13,992 bases of DNA, from positions 1 through 13,992 of the forward strand of contig CAAEUM010000151.1 in assembly GCA_900759225.1 (NCBI GenBank), in the 5' to 3' direction. Below are positions 6,711 to 13,992 of this stretch, in pieces. Each line of letters begins with the position of its first letter. The first letter of the stretch is position 1. This DNA comes from Lachnospiraceae bacterium. GTDB lineage: Bacteria; Bacillota; Clostridia; Lachnospirales; Lachnospiraceae. The notes under the pieces are model-generated. The model made no database searches. It saw only the letters and a list, made by a program, of their open reading frames with translations, and was not told the origin of the DNA. A program made the position numbers and the translations under genes.

Positions 6711-7745
6711 TCAGTCTGCCTCCTGTTCCAGCCGCTTCGCCCGCAGCTCAATAAGCTCTGCCGCAATGCTGACTGCGATCTCTGCCGGTGTCTGCGCCTT
6801 GATCGCAAGGCCGATCGGCATGTGGCAGCCCTCGATCTCCTCCCTGGAAAAACCGTCCTGCAAGAGCCGCTCTGTCACAACCCTGATTTTTGAACGGCTT
6901 CCCATAATGCCGATATAGTAGGGCTTTAAGGATAAGGCCTGGCGCTGTACATAATAATCAAACTGATGGCCTCTTGTCATAACGCAGACATAATCCCGCT
7001 CTGTAATATGGACATACTCGGATATATGCTCCAGATCCCCTACAATGGTCTGCACTGCATCCGGAAATACCTTTTGATTGGCAAATTCCTCTCTATCATC
7101 CATTACAACACAGCGAAAGCCTGTGCGTGTCAGGACAGGAACCAGCTCCTGGGACACATGGCCGCCTCCAAATACATAAACTCTTCCGGCCTGAACAAGA
7201 GGCTCCACATAATATCGGTGCCCGTCAATCTCTTTCTGGACTGCCTTTAAGCCAAAAGCATCCGGACATTTAAGGAGCCCCTGCGCCTCCATTCCTGTAA
7301 GGCCCTCCCTGTCTGTATAAAGCCCCATGCTCCAGCAGGCTTCCTCCGTCAGATCAAGCACCAGCCAGCTGTCCTCATCACGGTCAAGAGCTGATAAAAA
7401 CCGGCCGGCCAGTGCCTTCATCCCCTCATCCCCAGAAGGGATATACTGCAGGTATACAACCACATTCCCGCCGCAGACCATGCCGATATCTGCAACCTGG
7501 CTGCGTGTCAGGGTAAATGCCTTAGAACGGGAGGTTTTCTCCTTCATAACCTCCATGGCCTCACATATGGCCCTGTATTCGACCGCACCGCCCCCTACTG
7601 TTCCCAGGGTAGTGCCGTCTTCCCGCACCAGCATCCTTGATCCGGCCCCTCTTGGGGTTGAACCGGAGCTTGCAATAATCGTTGCCAGCGCCGCTTCTCT
7701 TCCTGCTTCAAGCTGATGCTGCAATTCCTCAAATAACTGCTTCAT
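6711..7745 (-). CDS. xdhC: XdhC/CoxI-family molybdenum hydroxylase maturation protein
   Basis: A 344-residue XdhC-family protein. Known members bind molybdenum cofactor and deliver it, after sulfuration of the Mo centre, into xanthine dehydrogenase-type enzymes. The N-terminal XdhC/CoxI domain shows ATIIASSGSTPRGAGSRMLV (21-40), GTVGGGAVEYRAI (48-60) and a CGG motif (91-93). The C-terminal Rossmann-like domain shows VYVFGGGHVSQELV (189-202), VMTRGHQFDYYV (255-266) and IGIMGSRSK (278-286). AAGGAGG lies about 10 nt before the ATG at 7745. It sits 43 nt after modC and its stop is separated by one base from the ModE-like gene. In this setting it is expected to carry cofactor for a selenium-containing hydroxylase, with the selenium step shared with YqeB, YqeC, YedF or SelD; that division of labour is inferred. 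Confidence 0.94.
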   Translation of the reverse strand: MKQLFEELQHQLEAGREAALATIIASSGSTPRGAGSRMLVREDGTTLGTVGGGAVEYRAICEAMEVMKEKTSRSKAFTLTRSQVADIGMVCGGNVVVYLQYIPSGDEGMKALAGRFLSALDRDEDSWLVLDLTEEACWSMGLYTDREGLTGMEAQGLLKCPDAFGLKAVQKEIDGHRYYVEPLVQAGRVYVFGGGHVSQELVPVLTRTGFRCVVMDDREEFANQKVFPDAVQTIVGDLEHISEYVHITERDYVCVMTRGHQFDYYVQRQALSLKPYYIGIMGSRSKIRVVTERLLQDGFSREEIEGCHMPIGLAIKAQTPAEIAVSIAAELIELRAKRLEQEAD

Positions 7746-7788
7746 ATCCCTGCTTCCTCCTTTTTATTTTCAGCTGCCCTTCCAGGCT

Positions 7789-8952
7789 TCATGTTTCCCC
7801 GCCGTCCTCACTCAGCATCAGAAGAGCCGAGGGCTCTATCCTGAGCCATGGCGGAACAACCCCGGCTGCACTGTGGCTGTGGATATTTTTTTCTATTTTC
7901 CACCACAGGCCATTTTCCAGGGTCACATACCACTCAAAGGGCATCTCTGAGATCCGCACATTCCCGGTTGGAACCAGGTTTGCCTCAGGGCGTCCCTGCC
8001 ATAAGGCCGCCTCTACCTCTGAAAGCGGGATAAAATCATGGGCCCGGATCCCCACTGCCTGCATTGTATCGTCTATGGGCTTTTCTGTCACAAGCTCCAG
8101 CCCGCCCCAGTCCAGCGCCCGGATTTTCCGCTCACCGATCCGCTCTATCTTTGAAATATTTTTGCATCCCGTCAGTCTGGCCGCCTCAACCGTCCTGGGG
8201 TTCTGAAACATCTCCCTTGTGCCCCCCATTCCAAGCACATGGCCCTTTTCCATTAAAAGAAGGTTTCCGCAGAGCTGATATGCCTCATCCCTGTCGTGGG
8301 TCACCAGAATGGAAAGGCCGTCATAGGTCGAAAGCACCTGTGAAAGCTCCAGCCGCAGCCCCTCCCGCAGATAGGTATCCATGGCAGAAAAGGGCTCGTC
8401 CAGAAGAAGCACCTCCGGCTCATAGGCCAAAATTCTTGCCAGCGCCACCCGCTGCTGCTGTCCGCCGGAAAGCTGGGCGGGATAGCGCTTTTCAAGACCC
8501 TGCAGTCGGAAGCGCTCAATCATCTCCCCCACCCGCCTTTTCCGGTCGGATGCAGAAAAAAAGCTGCGGGTGCGGCTTCCTCCCTTTGAGCCTTCCAATG
8601 CCTTTAAGCCCATCATAATGTTTTCTTCCACTGTCATATTGGGAAAAAGGGCATAATTCTGAAACAGATAGCCCACCCGGCGCTTCTGCGGCTTCTCATT
8701 GATCTTCAGGGAGGAATCGTAAAATACCCTGCCTGTGGCTGCCTCCCCCTTGGCATACTGCAGGGCAATGCGGCCTTTATCCGGCGTCACAATACCCGCA
8801 ATGGATTTTAAGGTCATGCTTTTGCCGCAGCCTGACGGCCCTAAAATCCCAAGACATCCCTTTTCCAATGAAAACTGTATATCCAGGCTGAAATTTTTCA
8901 GTCTCCGCTCTATATCTGCCTCCAGCAGGAGGTAATGCTCCTTAATGGCCAT
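7789..8952 (-). CDS. modC: Molybdate ABC transporter ATP-binding protein ModC
   Basis: A 387-residue ABC ATPase that powers molybdate (possibly tungstate) uptake with ModB. All nucleotide-binding elements are intact: Walker A GPSGCGKS (38-45), Q-loop LFQNYALFPN (96-105), signature LSGGQQQR (161-168), Walker B VLLLDEP (181-187) and H-loop LVTHD (216-220). A Lys/Arg/Ser-rich insert (about 120-141) sits between Q-loop and signature. The last 120 or so residues look like a TOBE/Mop-type regulatory domain, though diverged (DALDWGGLELV-like and VGIRAHDFIP stretches). The start ATG at 8952 follows AGGAGG by 8 nt and overlaps modB by 11 nt. The role as molybdate rather than sulfate or polyamine ATPase rests on adjacent modA and modB and on the cofactor genes around them. 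Confidence 0.95.
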   Translation of the reverse strand: MAIKEHYLLLEADIERRLKNFSLDIQFSLEKGCLGILGPSGCGKSMTLKSIAGIVTPDKGRIALQYAKGEAATGRVFYDSSLKINEKPQKRRVGYLFQNYALFPNMTVEENIMMGLKALEGSKGGSRTRSFFSASDRKRRVGEMIERFRLQGLEKRYPAQLSGGQQQRVALARILAYEPEVLLLDEPFSAMDTYLREGLRLELSQVLSTYDGLSILVTHDRDEAYQLCGNLLLMEKGHVLGMGGTREMFQNPRTVEAARLTGCKNISKIERIGERKIRALDWGGLELVTEKPIDDTMQAVGIRAHDFIPLSEVEAALWQGRPEANLVPTGNVRISEMPFEWYVTLENGLWWKIEKNIHSHSAAGVVPPWLRIEPSALLMLSEDGGET

Positions 8953-9625
8953 GATCCATACCTCCTGATTTTAAGGCGCTCCAGTTCATAAGCACAATGG
9001 AGACAAAGGCGATCGCTACGATCACGATCACATACCTGTTTGCCGCCTCCATATTCCCCGCAGCCACCTCCGAGTAAACCGCCATGGGAAGTGTCCTTGT
9101 TTTTCCCGCTATATTACCCGCGATCATGGAGGTAGCGCCAAACTCCCCAAGCCCCCTTGCAAAGGCCAGAACGCCTCCTCCCAGCACGCCTGGAATCGCG
9201 TTTGCAAAAATGACCTTCCAGAAAATATCCCACTCGCTAAGCCCCAGTGTCCTGGCAGCTGCGATCAGATCGGGATTCACCTGTTCAAAGGCCCCTCTTG
9301 CAGAGCGGTACATCAGAGGGAAGGACATGGTGACAGCCGCAATGACCGTTGCGCTCCATGAAAATGCGATCTTCACCCCAAAATACTCAATAAAAAACTG
9401 TCCCAGAGGGCGCTTCACCCCAAAAAGGTAGAGAAGAAAAAAGCCTGCCACTGTAGGAGGAAGCACCAAAGGCAGTGTCAGTATGCCGTCGCAGAACATT
9501 TTCAGCCTCCTGCTTCTCATACTTACCACTGCCCACGCCGCTAATACTCCAAGAAAAAATGTTATAAAAATGGACAGGCTGGCCGTTTTCATTGAAATTA
9601 AAACTGGTGACCAGTCCATATGCAT
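8942..9625 (-). CDS. modB: Molybdate ABC transporter permease ModB
   Basis: A membrane permease of about 227 residues, normal for ModB, with five or so hydrophobic helices, for example SIFITFFLGVLAAWAVV and LVLPPTVAGFFLLYLFG. The EAA cytoplasmic loop that docks on ModC is seen as AARTLGLSEWDIFWKVIFAN followed by AIPG. LAFARGLGEFGAT near 155-170 is the usual ModB/CysT-type segment. The start is uncertain by a few codons: GGGAGGA sits directly after the modA stop, with a GTG 2 nt downstream (9628), an ATG 5 nt downstream (9625, chosen) and another ATG at 9619. Its last codons overlap modC by 11 nt. With ModA and ModC it forms a molybdate importer; tungstate cannot be excluded from sequence. Confidence 0.95.
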   Translation of the reverse strand: MHMDWSPVLISMKTASLSIFITFFLGVLAAWAVVSMRSRRLKMFCDGILTLPLVLPPTVAGFFLLYLFGVKRPLGQFFIEYFGVKIAFSWSATVIAAVTMSFPLMYRSARGAFEQVNPDLIAAARTLGLSEWDIFWKVIFANAIPGVLGGGVLAFARGLGEFGATSMIAGNIAGKTRTLPMAVYSEVAAGNMEAANRYVIVIVAIAFVSIVLMNWSALKSGGMDHGH

Positions 9626-9637
9626 CACATTCCTCCC

Positions 9638-10525
9638 TTATTTTACCCCAGAGAAGCCGTAAGCCTCAAATACCTTTAAGGCCTCCTCTGTCTTTAAGAA
9701 CTCCACAAAAGCCTTTGCCTCTTTCTCATGGGCGGTTGCCTTTACAACTGCCACCGGATAAATAACCTTCTTTTCAAGGCTTCCCTCGGGAGCTTCTGCA
9801 ACAATCTCAACCTTGTCTGCCATACTGAAGGCATCAGTTGCATATACGATCCCTGCCTCTGCACTGGCTGCTGCCACCTGGTTTAACACCTCTGTCACAT
9901 TCGTCCCAAAGCTTACCTTTTCCTGAATTCCATCCCAGATTCCAAGATTTGTAAGGGCCTCCTGTGCATACTGTCCTGCTGGAACACTGGCTGGGTCACC
10001 AAGTGCAATGCTCTCTGCCTTTGCAATGTCCTCGAAGGCTGCAAGACCTGCTTCACTGCCTGTGGGTACGATCAGCACGATCTTATTTTCCAGAAGGTCT
10101 GTAATGGTATCATCTGCGATCATTCCTTCATCCTTTAAGGCATTCATCTGCTTTGGGGCAGCTGACATAAACACATCTGCCTCCAGCCCCTCCTCAATCT
10201 GGGTCTGAAGCTTTCCTGAGCTGTCATAGGTACCCTTTACAGTAACGCCGGGGTTCTTTTCCTGAAACATAGGGATCAGCTCATCCTCATAGGCATTTTT
10301 CAAGCTGGCTGCAGCTGCTACCAGGATCTCCACCTGTTCGCCGGAAGCCTCCTTTGAAGCAGCCGCTGTGGTTTCCTCTTTGGCTGCCTCATTCTTTGCC
10401 TCAGCTTCCGCTTTTGTCTCAGCCTTTGTTCCCGGTGCTGTGGTTTCCTTGGCCTGTCCGCCGCAGCCTGCCAGAAGTCCCGCTGCCATCAGTGCAGCCA
10501 TTGCAATGCGAATCTGTTTCTTCAT
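9638..10525 (-). CDS. modA: Molybdate-binding lipoprotein ModA
   Basis: A 295-residue substrate-binding lipoprotein, anchored outside the cytoplasmic membrane, that captures molybdate for ModBC. The signal is KKQIRIAMAALMAAG followed by lipobox LLAGC with C21 as lipidated cysteine. Residues 22-64 form a low-complexity Ala/Glu/Lys/Thr spacer, and the binding domain starts at about 65. Family motifs are VAAAASLKNAYEDELIPMF (69-87), KGTYDSSGKLQTQIEEG (97-113) and ADVFMSAAPKQM (116-127). Further serine/alanine-type oxyanion contacts are expected at S74 and S102/S103. The chosen ATG (10525) follows GGGAGGAA at good spacing; an upstream in-frame start at 10585 overlaps the preceding gene and would spoil the signal peptide. 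It lies 46 nt after the MOSC-MogA gene and 12 nt before modB. Mo versus W preference is not decidable here. Confidence 0.96.
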   Translation of the reverse strand: MKKQIRIAMAALMAAGLLAGCGGQAKETTAPGTKAETKAEAEAKNEAAKEETTAAASKEASGEQVEILVAAAASLKNAYEDELIPMFQEKNPGVTVKGTYDSSGKLQTQIEEGLEADVFMSAAPKQMNALKDEGMIADDTITDLLENKIVLIVPTGSEAGLAAFEDIAKAESIALGDPASVPAGQYAQEALTNLGIWDGIQEKVSFGTNVTEVLNQVAAASAEAGIVYATDAFSMADKVEIVAEAPEGSLEKKVIYPVAVVKATAHEKEAKAFVEFLKTEEALKVFEAYGFSGVK

Positions 10526-10571
10526 AAAATTAGTTCCTCCCGTTGTAATTTTTATGGCATCCTCCGGCGGC

Positions 10572-11540
10572 TTACTGTCTCGCACACTCGAAAGCCTCCC
10601 CTCTTAAAATTTTAAGACCATGCTCCAGTGAGCCGAGAATAAAGCCAAGACTTTCCCTTACGCCCTTGGGGCTTCCGGGAAGGTTCACGATCAATGTCTT
10701 TCCCCGGATCACAGACACGCCTCTGCTTAACATGGCCCTGTCTGTAATCTCCATGGATCTGGCGCGGATATACTCCGCAATCCCCGGCGCATTGCGCTGT
10801 GATACTGCCAGGGTTGCCTCCGGTGTCTGGTCGCGTTCTGAAAAACCGGTGCCGCCGCTTGTGAGGATCAAATCTACCTGACGGCTGTCTGCAAGACGGA
10901 TCAGCTGGCGCTTTAACTGCTCCGGCTCGTCCGGCAAGATCAAAAGCTCCACCACCTCATAACCTGCCTGCTCCAGCATCTCCTTTGCAGCCGGCCCGCT
11001 TTCATCCTTCCGCTCTCCCTTTGCGCCCTTATCGCTTACAGTGATAACAGCAGCTGTAAAGGGGCGTCCCGGGCGGGGCGGCTCCACCGTCATCTCGTCG
11101 CCTGGACGGATGATTCCTTCCTTGATTACCTTTGCGAAAACGCCCTCCCTTGGCATAATGCACTCGCCCATGCGCTTAAAGATCGCGCAGTGGCTGTGGC
11201 ATTCCTTTCCGATCTGGGTCATTTCAAGCTCCACAGAACCGCATTTTAAGCGGGTACCTACCGGCATTGCCCGGAAATCAAGTCCTTCTACTACCAGGTT
11301 TTCCCCGAATGCACCGTCATCCACATTGGCCCCCCGATCGTTAAAGGCCTTTACCTTATCATAGGATAAAAGACTGACCTGACGGTGCCAGTTTCCGCCG
11401 TGTGCATCCCCCTCAATTCCAAAATCTACAAGAAAATGGCCCTCAGGAATGGAGCGTTTCTCGATTCCCCTTCTGTCACTGATACAGATGGCCTTTACAA
11501 TCCCTTTCGGCATCTCTGTCATTTCTGTTTTCTCTCCCAT
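10572..11540 (-). CDS. MOSC domain-MogA fusion protein
   Basis: A 322-residue fusion of two molybdenum-cofactor modules. Residues about 12-152 are a MOSC domain (VDFGIEGDAHGGNWHRQVSL at 38-57, FGENLVVEG at 78-86, conserved cysteine region GKECHSHC at 111-118), a fold that handles sulfur or cofactor chemistry in Moco sulfurases and mARC proteins. Residues about 162-322 are MogA-like molybdopterin adenylyltransferase, with AVITVSDKGAKGERKDESGP (164-183), the TSGGTG pterin/nucleotide loop (227-232), RDQTPEAT and VNLPGSPKG (285-293). MogA adenylates molybdopterin before metal insertion. The ATG at 11540 follows GGAGG by 9 nt; that ribosome site lies inside the final codons of moaA. Whether the MOSC half binds Moco, passes sulfur or passes selenium is unknown. 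Confidence 0.94.
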   Translation of the reverse strand: MGEKTEMTEMPKGIVKAICISDRRGIEKRSIPEGHFLVDFGIEGDAHGGNWHRQVSLLSYDKVKAFNDRGANVDDGAFGENLVVEGLDFRAMPVGTRLKCGSVELEMTQIGKECHSHCAIFKRMGECIMPREGVFAKVIKEGIIRPGDEMTVEPPRPGRPFTAAVITVSDKGAKGERKDESGPAAKEMLEQAGYEVVELLILPDEPEQLKRQLIRLADSRQVDLILTSGGTGFSERDQTPEATLAVSQRNAPGIAEYIRARSMEITDRAMLSRGVSVIRGKTLIVNLPGSPKGVRESLGFILGSLEHGLKILRGEAFECARQ

Positions 11541-11545
11541 TTTTA

Positions 11546-12586
11546 TTAACCTCCGATCGAGCTCATACCATGGCTCTCTGTAATCTGTTCCGGCTTTTCA
11601 AAGCAGTGGGCTGCCGGTTTCGCCTCAATGGCCGCCTTCATGACCGCCCGCAGGCGTTTCTGGAGTCCTTCCTCGCAGGGATTATCCCTGTAAGGCCAGA
11701 TATAATGGCCCGTCTCCCCCTGAAACTGGGCTCCGTCCCTTAAAACCCTGCGCAGATCCACACCCTCCTCATAGCAGAGACATGGCTTTAAATACCCTTC
11801 TGAGGTCAGGCGGATGCGGTTGCAGCTGTCACAGAATTTACCATGGATGGCACTGATGAAACCGATGCTTCCTGAAAATCCCGGTATTTTGTAGTATACG
11901 GCAGGGCCGAAGCCATGCTGTCTCTTATCCTCCTCCATATCAGGGAACACCTTTTTCATTGCTTCAAGAAGCTCTTTATGGTTGATCGTTTTAAACTGCT
12001 TTCCGTAACCAATTGGCATCATCTCGATAAAGCGCACATCCACCGGAAACTCCTTTGCAAGCCCTGTAAGCTTCCTCCAGTCCTGCTCCTCCTGATCGCC
12101 CCCAAGCTCCAGTGAAACAGCGTTGATCTTTACCGGGATTGGCAGGGCAGAGACTTCTTTTATCGCTTCCATCACCTCATGCAGGCCGTCAAAGCCTGTG
12201 AGCGCCAGGTAGCGCTGCCGGTTTAATGTGTCAAGGCTTATGTTGATGCCGTCAATGCCTGCCTCCAGCAGATCCGGCAGGTACTTTCTTAATAAAAGGC
12301 CGTTTGTTGTGATCGTCACCTTCTCAATGCCTTTTACTTCCTTCACCCGCTTTATAAGGCTGCAGCAGTCTTTTCGCACCAGAGGCTCCCCTCCGGTTAT
12401 TTTAATATGACGGATTCCAAGCCCTGCCGCGCAGGCCGCCGCTGCCTCAATCTCCTCAAGGGACAATATCTCCCATCTGGGATGACTCTCAATTCCCTCC
12501 GGCATACAATATCTGCACCGCAGGTTGCACCGATCCGTAATTGAGATCCTCATATAGTCAATTTCTCTTCCCCGTAAATCCTTCAT
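11546..12586 (-). CDS. moaA: GTP 3',8-cyclase MoaA (radical SAM)
   Basis: A 346-residue radical SAM enzyme that converts GTP to 3',8-cyclo-7,8-dihydro-GTP, the first step of molybdopterin synthesis. The N-terminal 4Fe-4S motif is CNLRCRYC (C20, C24, C27), with the SAM-binding GGEP at 65-68. The C-terminal second cluster motif is CDSC (C252, C255) plus C269, with [15 protein letters not shown] between. The protein ends in SSIGG; a C-terminal Gly-Gly is needed for MoaA activity. The length is slightly above the usual 320-330. The start ATG overlaps the moaC stop by 4 nt. Its last two glycine codons (GGA GGT) double as the ribosome site of the MOSC-MogA gene. Confidence is very high. Confidence 0.97.
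   Translation of the reverse strand: MKDLRGREIDYMRISITDRCNLRCRYCMPEGIESHPRWEILSLEEIEAAAACAAGLGIRHIKITGGEPLVRKDCCSLIKRVKEVKGIEKVTITTNGLLLRKYLPDLLEAGIDGINISLDTLNRQRYLALTGFDGLHEVMEAIKEVSALPIPVKINAVSLELGGDQEEQDWRKLTGLAKEFPVDVRFIEMMPIGYGKQFKTINHKELLEAMKKVFPDMEEDKRQHGFGPAVYYKIPGFSGSIGFISAIHGKFCDSCNRIRLTSEGYLKPCLCYEEGVDLRRVLRDGAQFQGETGHYIWPYRDNPCEEGLQKRLRAVMKAAIEAKPAAHCFEKPEQITESHGMSSIGG
11549..11554 (-). promoter_or_regulatory. Ribosome binding site embedded in the moaA Gly-Gly codons
   Basis: The minus-strand hexamer GGAGGT at 11549-11554 encodes the two terminal glycines of MoaA and is the only good Shine-Dalgarno for the MOSC-MogA start at 11540, with 9 nt between GGAGG and the ATG. The moaA TAA stop follows immediately. 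The site therefore serves two functions at once. Ribosomes ending moaA translation sit over it, which makes coupled re-initiation likely. Confidence 0.75.
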
Positions 12587-13080
12587 TCCTCTCTAACCGC
12601 CTTTATGCGCGGATTTACAAAATCTCCGCTCTTTCCTCCGGACTTCTTCTCCAGATAAATGTTTCCGATCTCCATGGCCTTATCTACTGCCTTGCACATG
12701 TCATAAACAGTTAAAAGAGCAACGGAAACCCCTGTAAGCGCCTCCATCTCCACCCCTGTCTTTCCGGTAGTCCGCACTGTGCAGGAGGCCTTGATCTCAT
12801 TTGTTTCCTCTTTTATCTCAAAATCAACAGACAGCTTTGTCAGGTTTAAAATATGGCACAGCGGGATTAAGTCTGACGTCCGCTTTGCTCCCATGATTCC
12901 TGCGATCCGGGCACAGCCCAGCACATCCCCCTTTGCCATGGAGCCTTCCTTTACAAGCTTTAAGCACTCCGGGCTCATAAAAATGCTGCCTTTTGCCACT
13001 GCCTCCCGCTTTGTGTCTGCCTTTTCTCCAACATCCACCATGCGGGCATTTCCCTGTTCGTCAAAATGTGTAAATTCCAT
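12583..13080 (-). CDS. moaC: Cyclic pyranopterin monophosphate synthase MoaC
   Basis: A 165-residue cytosolic enzyme that turns the MoaA product into cyclic pyranopterin monophosphate. The typical N-terminal [17 protein letters not shown] and [13 protein letters not shown] stretches are present. The active-site segment [19 protein letters not shown] (64-82) includes K67 and the conserved His (H76), and [20 protein letters not shown] (102-121) is followed by YDMCKAVDK with its conserved Asp and Lys residues. Length is normal. The start at ATG 13080 is supported by AAAGGGAG just upstream, inside the end of the preceding gene; a reading 60 nt longer has no family similarity in the added part. 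It lies 2 nt after the molybdopterin-binding protein and overlaps moaA by 4 nt. Confidence 0.97.
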   Translation of the reverse strand: MEFTHFDEQGNARMVDVGEKADTKREAVAKGSIFMSPECLKLVKEGSMAKGDVLGCARIAGIMGAKRTSDLIPLCHILNLTKLSVDFEIKEETNEIKASCTVRTTGKTGVEMEALTGVSVALLTVYDMCKAVDKAMEIGNIYLEKKSGGKSGDFVNPRIKAVREE

Positions 13081-13082
13081 GT

Positions 13083-13992
13083 CTATACTCCCTTTCCAAA
13101 TCCGCAGTTGGGGAAGGTGCATACAGGGCAGTTTAAACACAGGCCGCCCTGGCCCAACGCTGCCAGATCCCCGGGCGTCACCTCATCATCTGCCATAACC
13201 CTTGGAAGCACCAGATCAAATATGGTGCGCTTTGCGTACATGACGCAGCCCGGAAGTCCCATGATCACAGCCCGGCTTCCGTCTTCTCTTTCATAATAGG
13301 CCAGCAGGAACATGGCCCCCGGAAGCACTGGAGCACCGTAGGAGACGATTTTCGCCCCTGTATTCTTGATCGCAAGAGGAGTCTTGTCATCCGGGTCAAC
13401 ACTCATGCCGCCGGTGCAGATAACAAGATCTGCCCCCTTCCCGATCATGGACAGGATGCTGGCTGTCACCTTTGTATCATCATCATTCCAGGTCACATGC
13501 TCCAGGATCTCCGTATCAAACTCTGACAGCTTCTCCTCGATCACCGGGGTGAAGGTATCCTTGATCCTTCCATAATATACCTCATTCCCTGTTGTGATGA
13601 TTCCTGATTTTTTATGTAAAAATGGCTTTAATTCAAGGATTGGCTTCCCTCCGGTTGCCTCCATGGCAGCCCTTTTTGCCCCCTCCATTTTTTCCTCTTC
13701 AATTACCAGCGGGATAATACGGGTACCTGCCAGCTTGTCCCCCTTCTTTACGGCGAAGTTTCCATGGCGGGTGGCAATCATCATCTGACCGAAGCCATTC
13801 ACTGCCTTAAGCCCTGCATTGTCCACCTTCAGCAGGCCGTCGCAGGAAGCAGTCAGCTCAATCTTGCCCTCCTTTGCCTGGGAACGCTCCATATGCCCGC
13901 CAAGACACATGGCACAGAGAATCTCAGCTGCCTCATTCTCATGAAGCATCCCCTCCTCCTTCTCCCACACATAAAGCTGATCCTTCCCCACA
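13083..13992 (-). CDS. Molybdopterin-binding protein (MoeA/MogA-type), 5' end cut by window edge
   Basis: The visible 302 residues belong to the clostridial molybdopterin-binding protein family with a MoCF (MogA/MoeA) pterin-binding domain. The motif [20 protein letters not shown] holds the pterin-binding TGG loop, and [20 protein letters not shown] resembles the MoeA entry strand. [13 protein letters not shown] and [11 protein letters not shown] follow. The reading frame stays open to the right edge, and the GTG at 13991 is probably internal, because the family normally has about 40-50 residues before the [20 protein letters not shown] stretch. The C terminus carries a cysteine cluster, [17 protein letters not shown], which may bind metal or an Fe-S centre. 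It stops 2 nt before moaC. It may do MoeA-like metal insertion or act as a cofactor carrier; a full MoeA elsewhere would argue for the latter. Confidence 0.88.
   Translation of the reverse strand, partial: VGKDQLYVWEKEEGMLHENEAAEILCAMCLGGHMERSQAKEGKIELTASCDGLLKVDNAGLKAVNGFGQMMIATRHGNFAVKKGDKLAGTRIIPLVIEEEKMEGAKRAAMEATGGKPILELKPFLHKKSGIITTGNEVYYGRIKDTFTPVIEEKLSEFDTEILEHVTWNDDDTKVTASILSMIGKGADLVICTGGMSVDPDDKTPLAIKNTGAKIVSYGAPVLPGAMFLLAYYEREDGSRAVIMGLPGCVMYAKRTIFDLVLPRVMADDEVTPGDLAALGQGGLCLNCPVCTFPNCGFGKGV

Noticed and set aside
6134..6754. Plus-strand open frame of 206 codons opposite selD and the ModE-like gene
   Set aside because: It spans two confident minus-strand genes, is rich in Pro/Ser/His of shadow type, and has no Shine-Dalgarno.
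7746..7788. Regulatory element between modC and xdhC
   Set aside because: The 43-nt gap holds only an AAGGAGG ribosome site and no stem-loop or promoter-like hexamers at proper spacing.
12583..13992. Molybdenum cofactor riboswitch or main operon promoter near moaC/moaA
   Set aside because: Gene junctions here are 2 nt or overlapping, so there is no room for a structured leader; any such element must lie beyond the right edge.
1..13992. In-frame TGA/selenocysteine codons, CRISPR repeats, tRNAs, insertion sequences, att sites
   Set aside because: All genes close at normal family lengths with Cys at the key sites, and no repeated arrays, cloverleaf-like segments, transposase fragments or flanking repeats were noticed by eye.

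Overview
This window is one dense, single-strand gene array. Every convincing gene reads on the minus strand, so transcription runs from the right edge to the left edge. The content is a molybdenum plus selenium accessory operon. The gene set points to a strictly anaerobic member of the Bacillota, most likely class Clostridia and Lachnospiraceae-like. The evidence is strong AGGAGG-type ribosome binding sites, a clostridial-style lipoprotein ModA, and the combination SelD + YedF + YqeB + YqeC + EF2568-type aminotransferase + XdhC + MocA. That combination is the known signature of selenium-dependent molybdenum hydroxylases (SDMH: xanthine, purine or nicotinate hydroxylases with a labile, non-selenocysteine selenium). 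The organism assignment is inference from protein content.

Layout in transcription order (right to left). (1) 13992-10572, cofactor synthesis: a 5'-truncated molybdopterin-binding protein with a C-terminal cysteine cluster, moaC, moaA, and a MOSC-MogA fusion. (2) 10525-7789, molybdate import: modA, modB, modC. (3) 7745-6317, xdhC (maturation and sulfuration of the hydroxylase cofactor) followed by a small ModE-type winged-helix regulator that has no molybdate-binding domain. (4) 6320-2618, selenium chemistry: selD (Cys form), yedF, yqeB, and a class V aminotransferase (cysteine desulfurase/selenocysteine lyase-like). (5) 2534-971, after a short gap with a candidate internal promoter: yqeC and mocA. 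(6) 996-1, a MATE-family transporter that begins inside the 3' end of mocA and runs off the left edge.

Most junctions are 1-50 nt gaps or 4-26 nt overlaps, so the run from 13992 to 2618 looks like one transcription unit, with yqeC-mocA-MATE as a possible sub-operon. Proposed working: ModABC brings in molybdate. MoaA and MoaC start the pterin, and MogA and the molybdopterin-binding protein handle metal insertion. MocA makes the cytosine dinucleotide form, XdhC carries and modifies the cofactor, and SelD, YedF, YqeB, YqeC and the aminotransferase provide the selenium ligand. The hydroxylase itself, moaD, moaE and the operon's main promoter are not in the window.

No RNA gene, CRISPR array, insertion sequence or prophage piece was seen. 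No stretch longer than about 85 bases lacks a gene. The system is a known genomic signature whose biochemistry is only partly worked out, rather than a wholly new one. The most interesting local details are the MOSC-MogA fusion, the ModE-like regulator, the YqeB barrel-like repeat, and the ribosome binding site that doubles as the codons for MoaA's essential C-terminal Gly-Gly.
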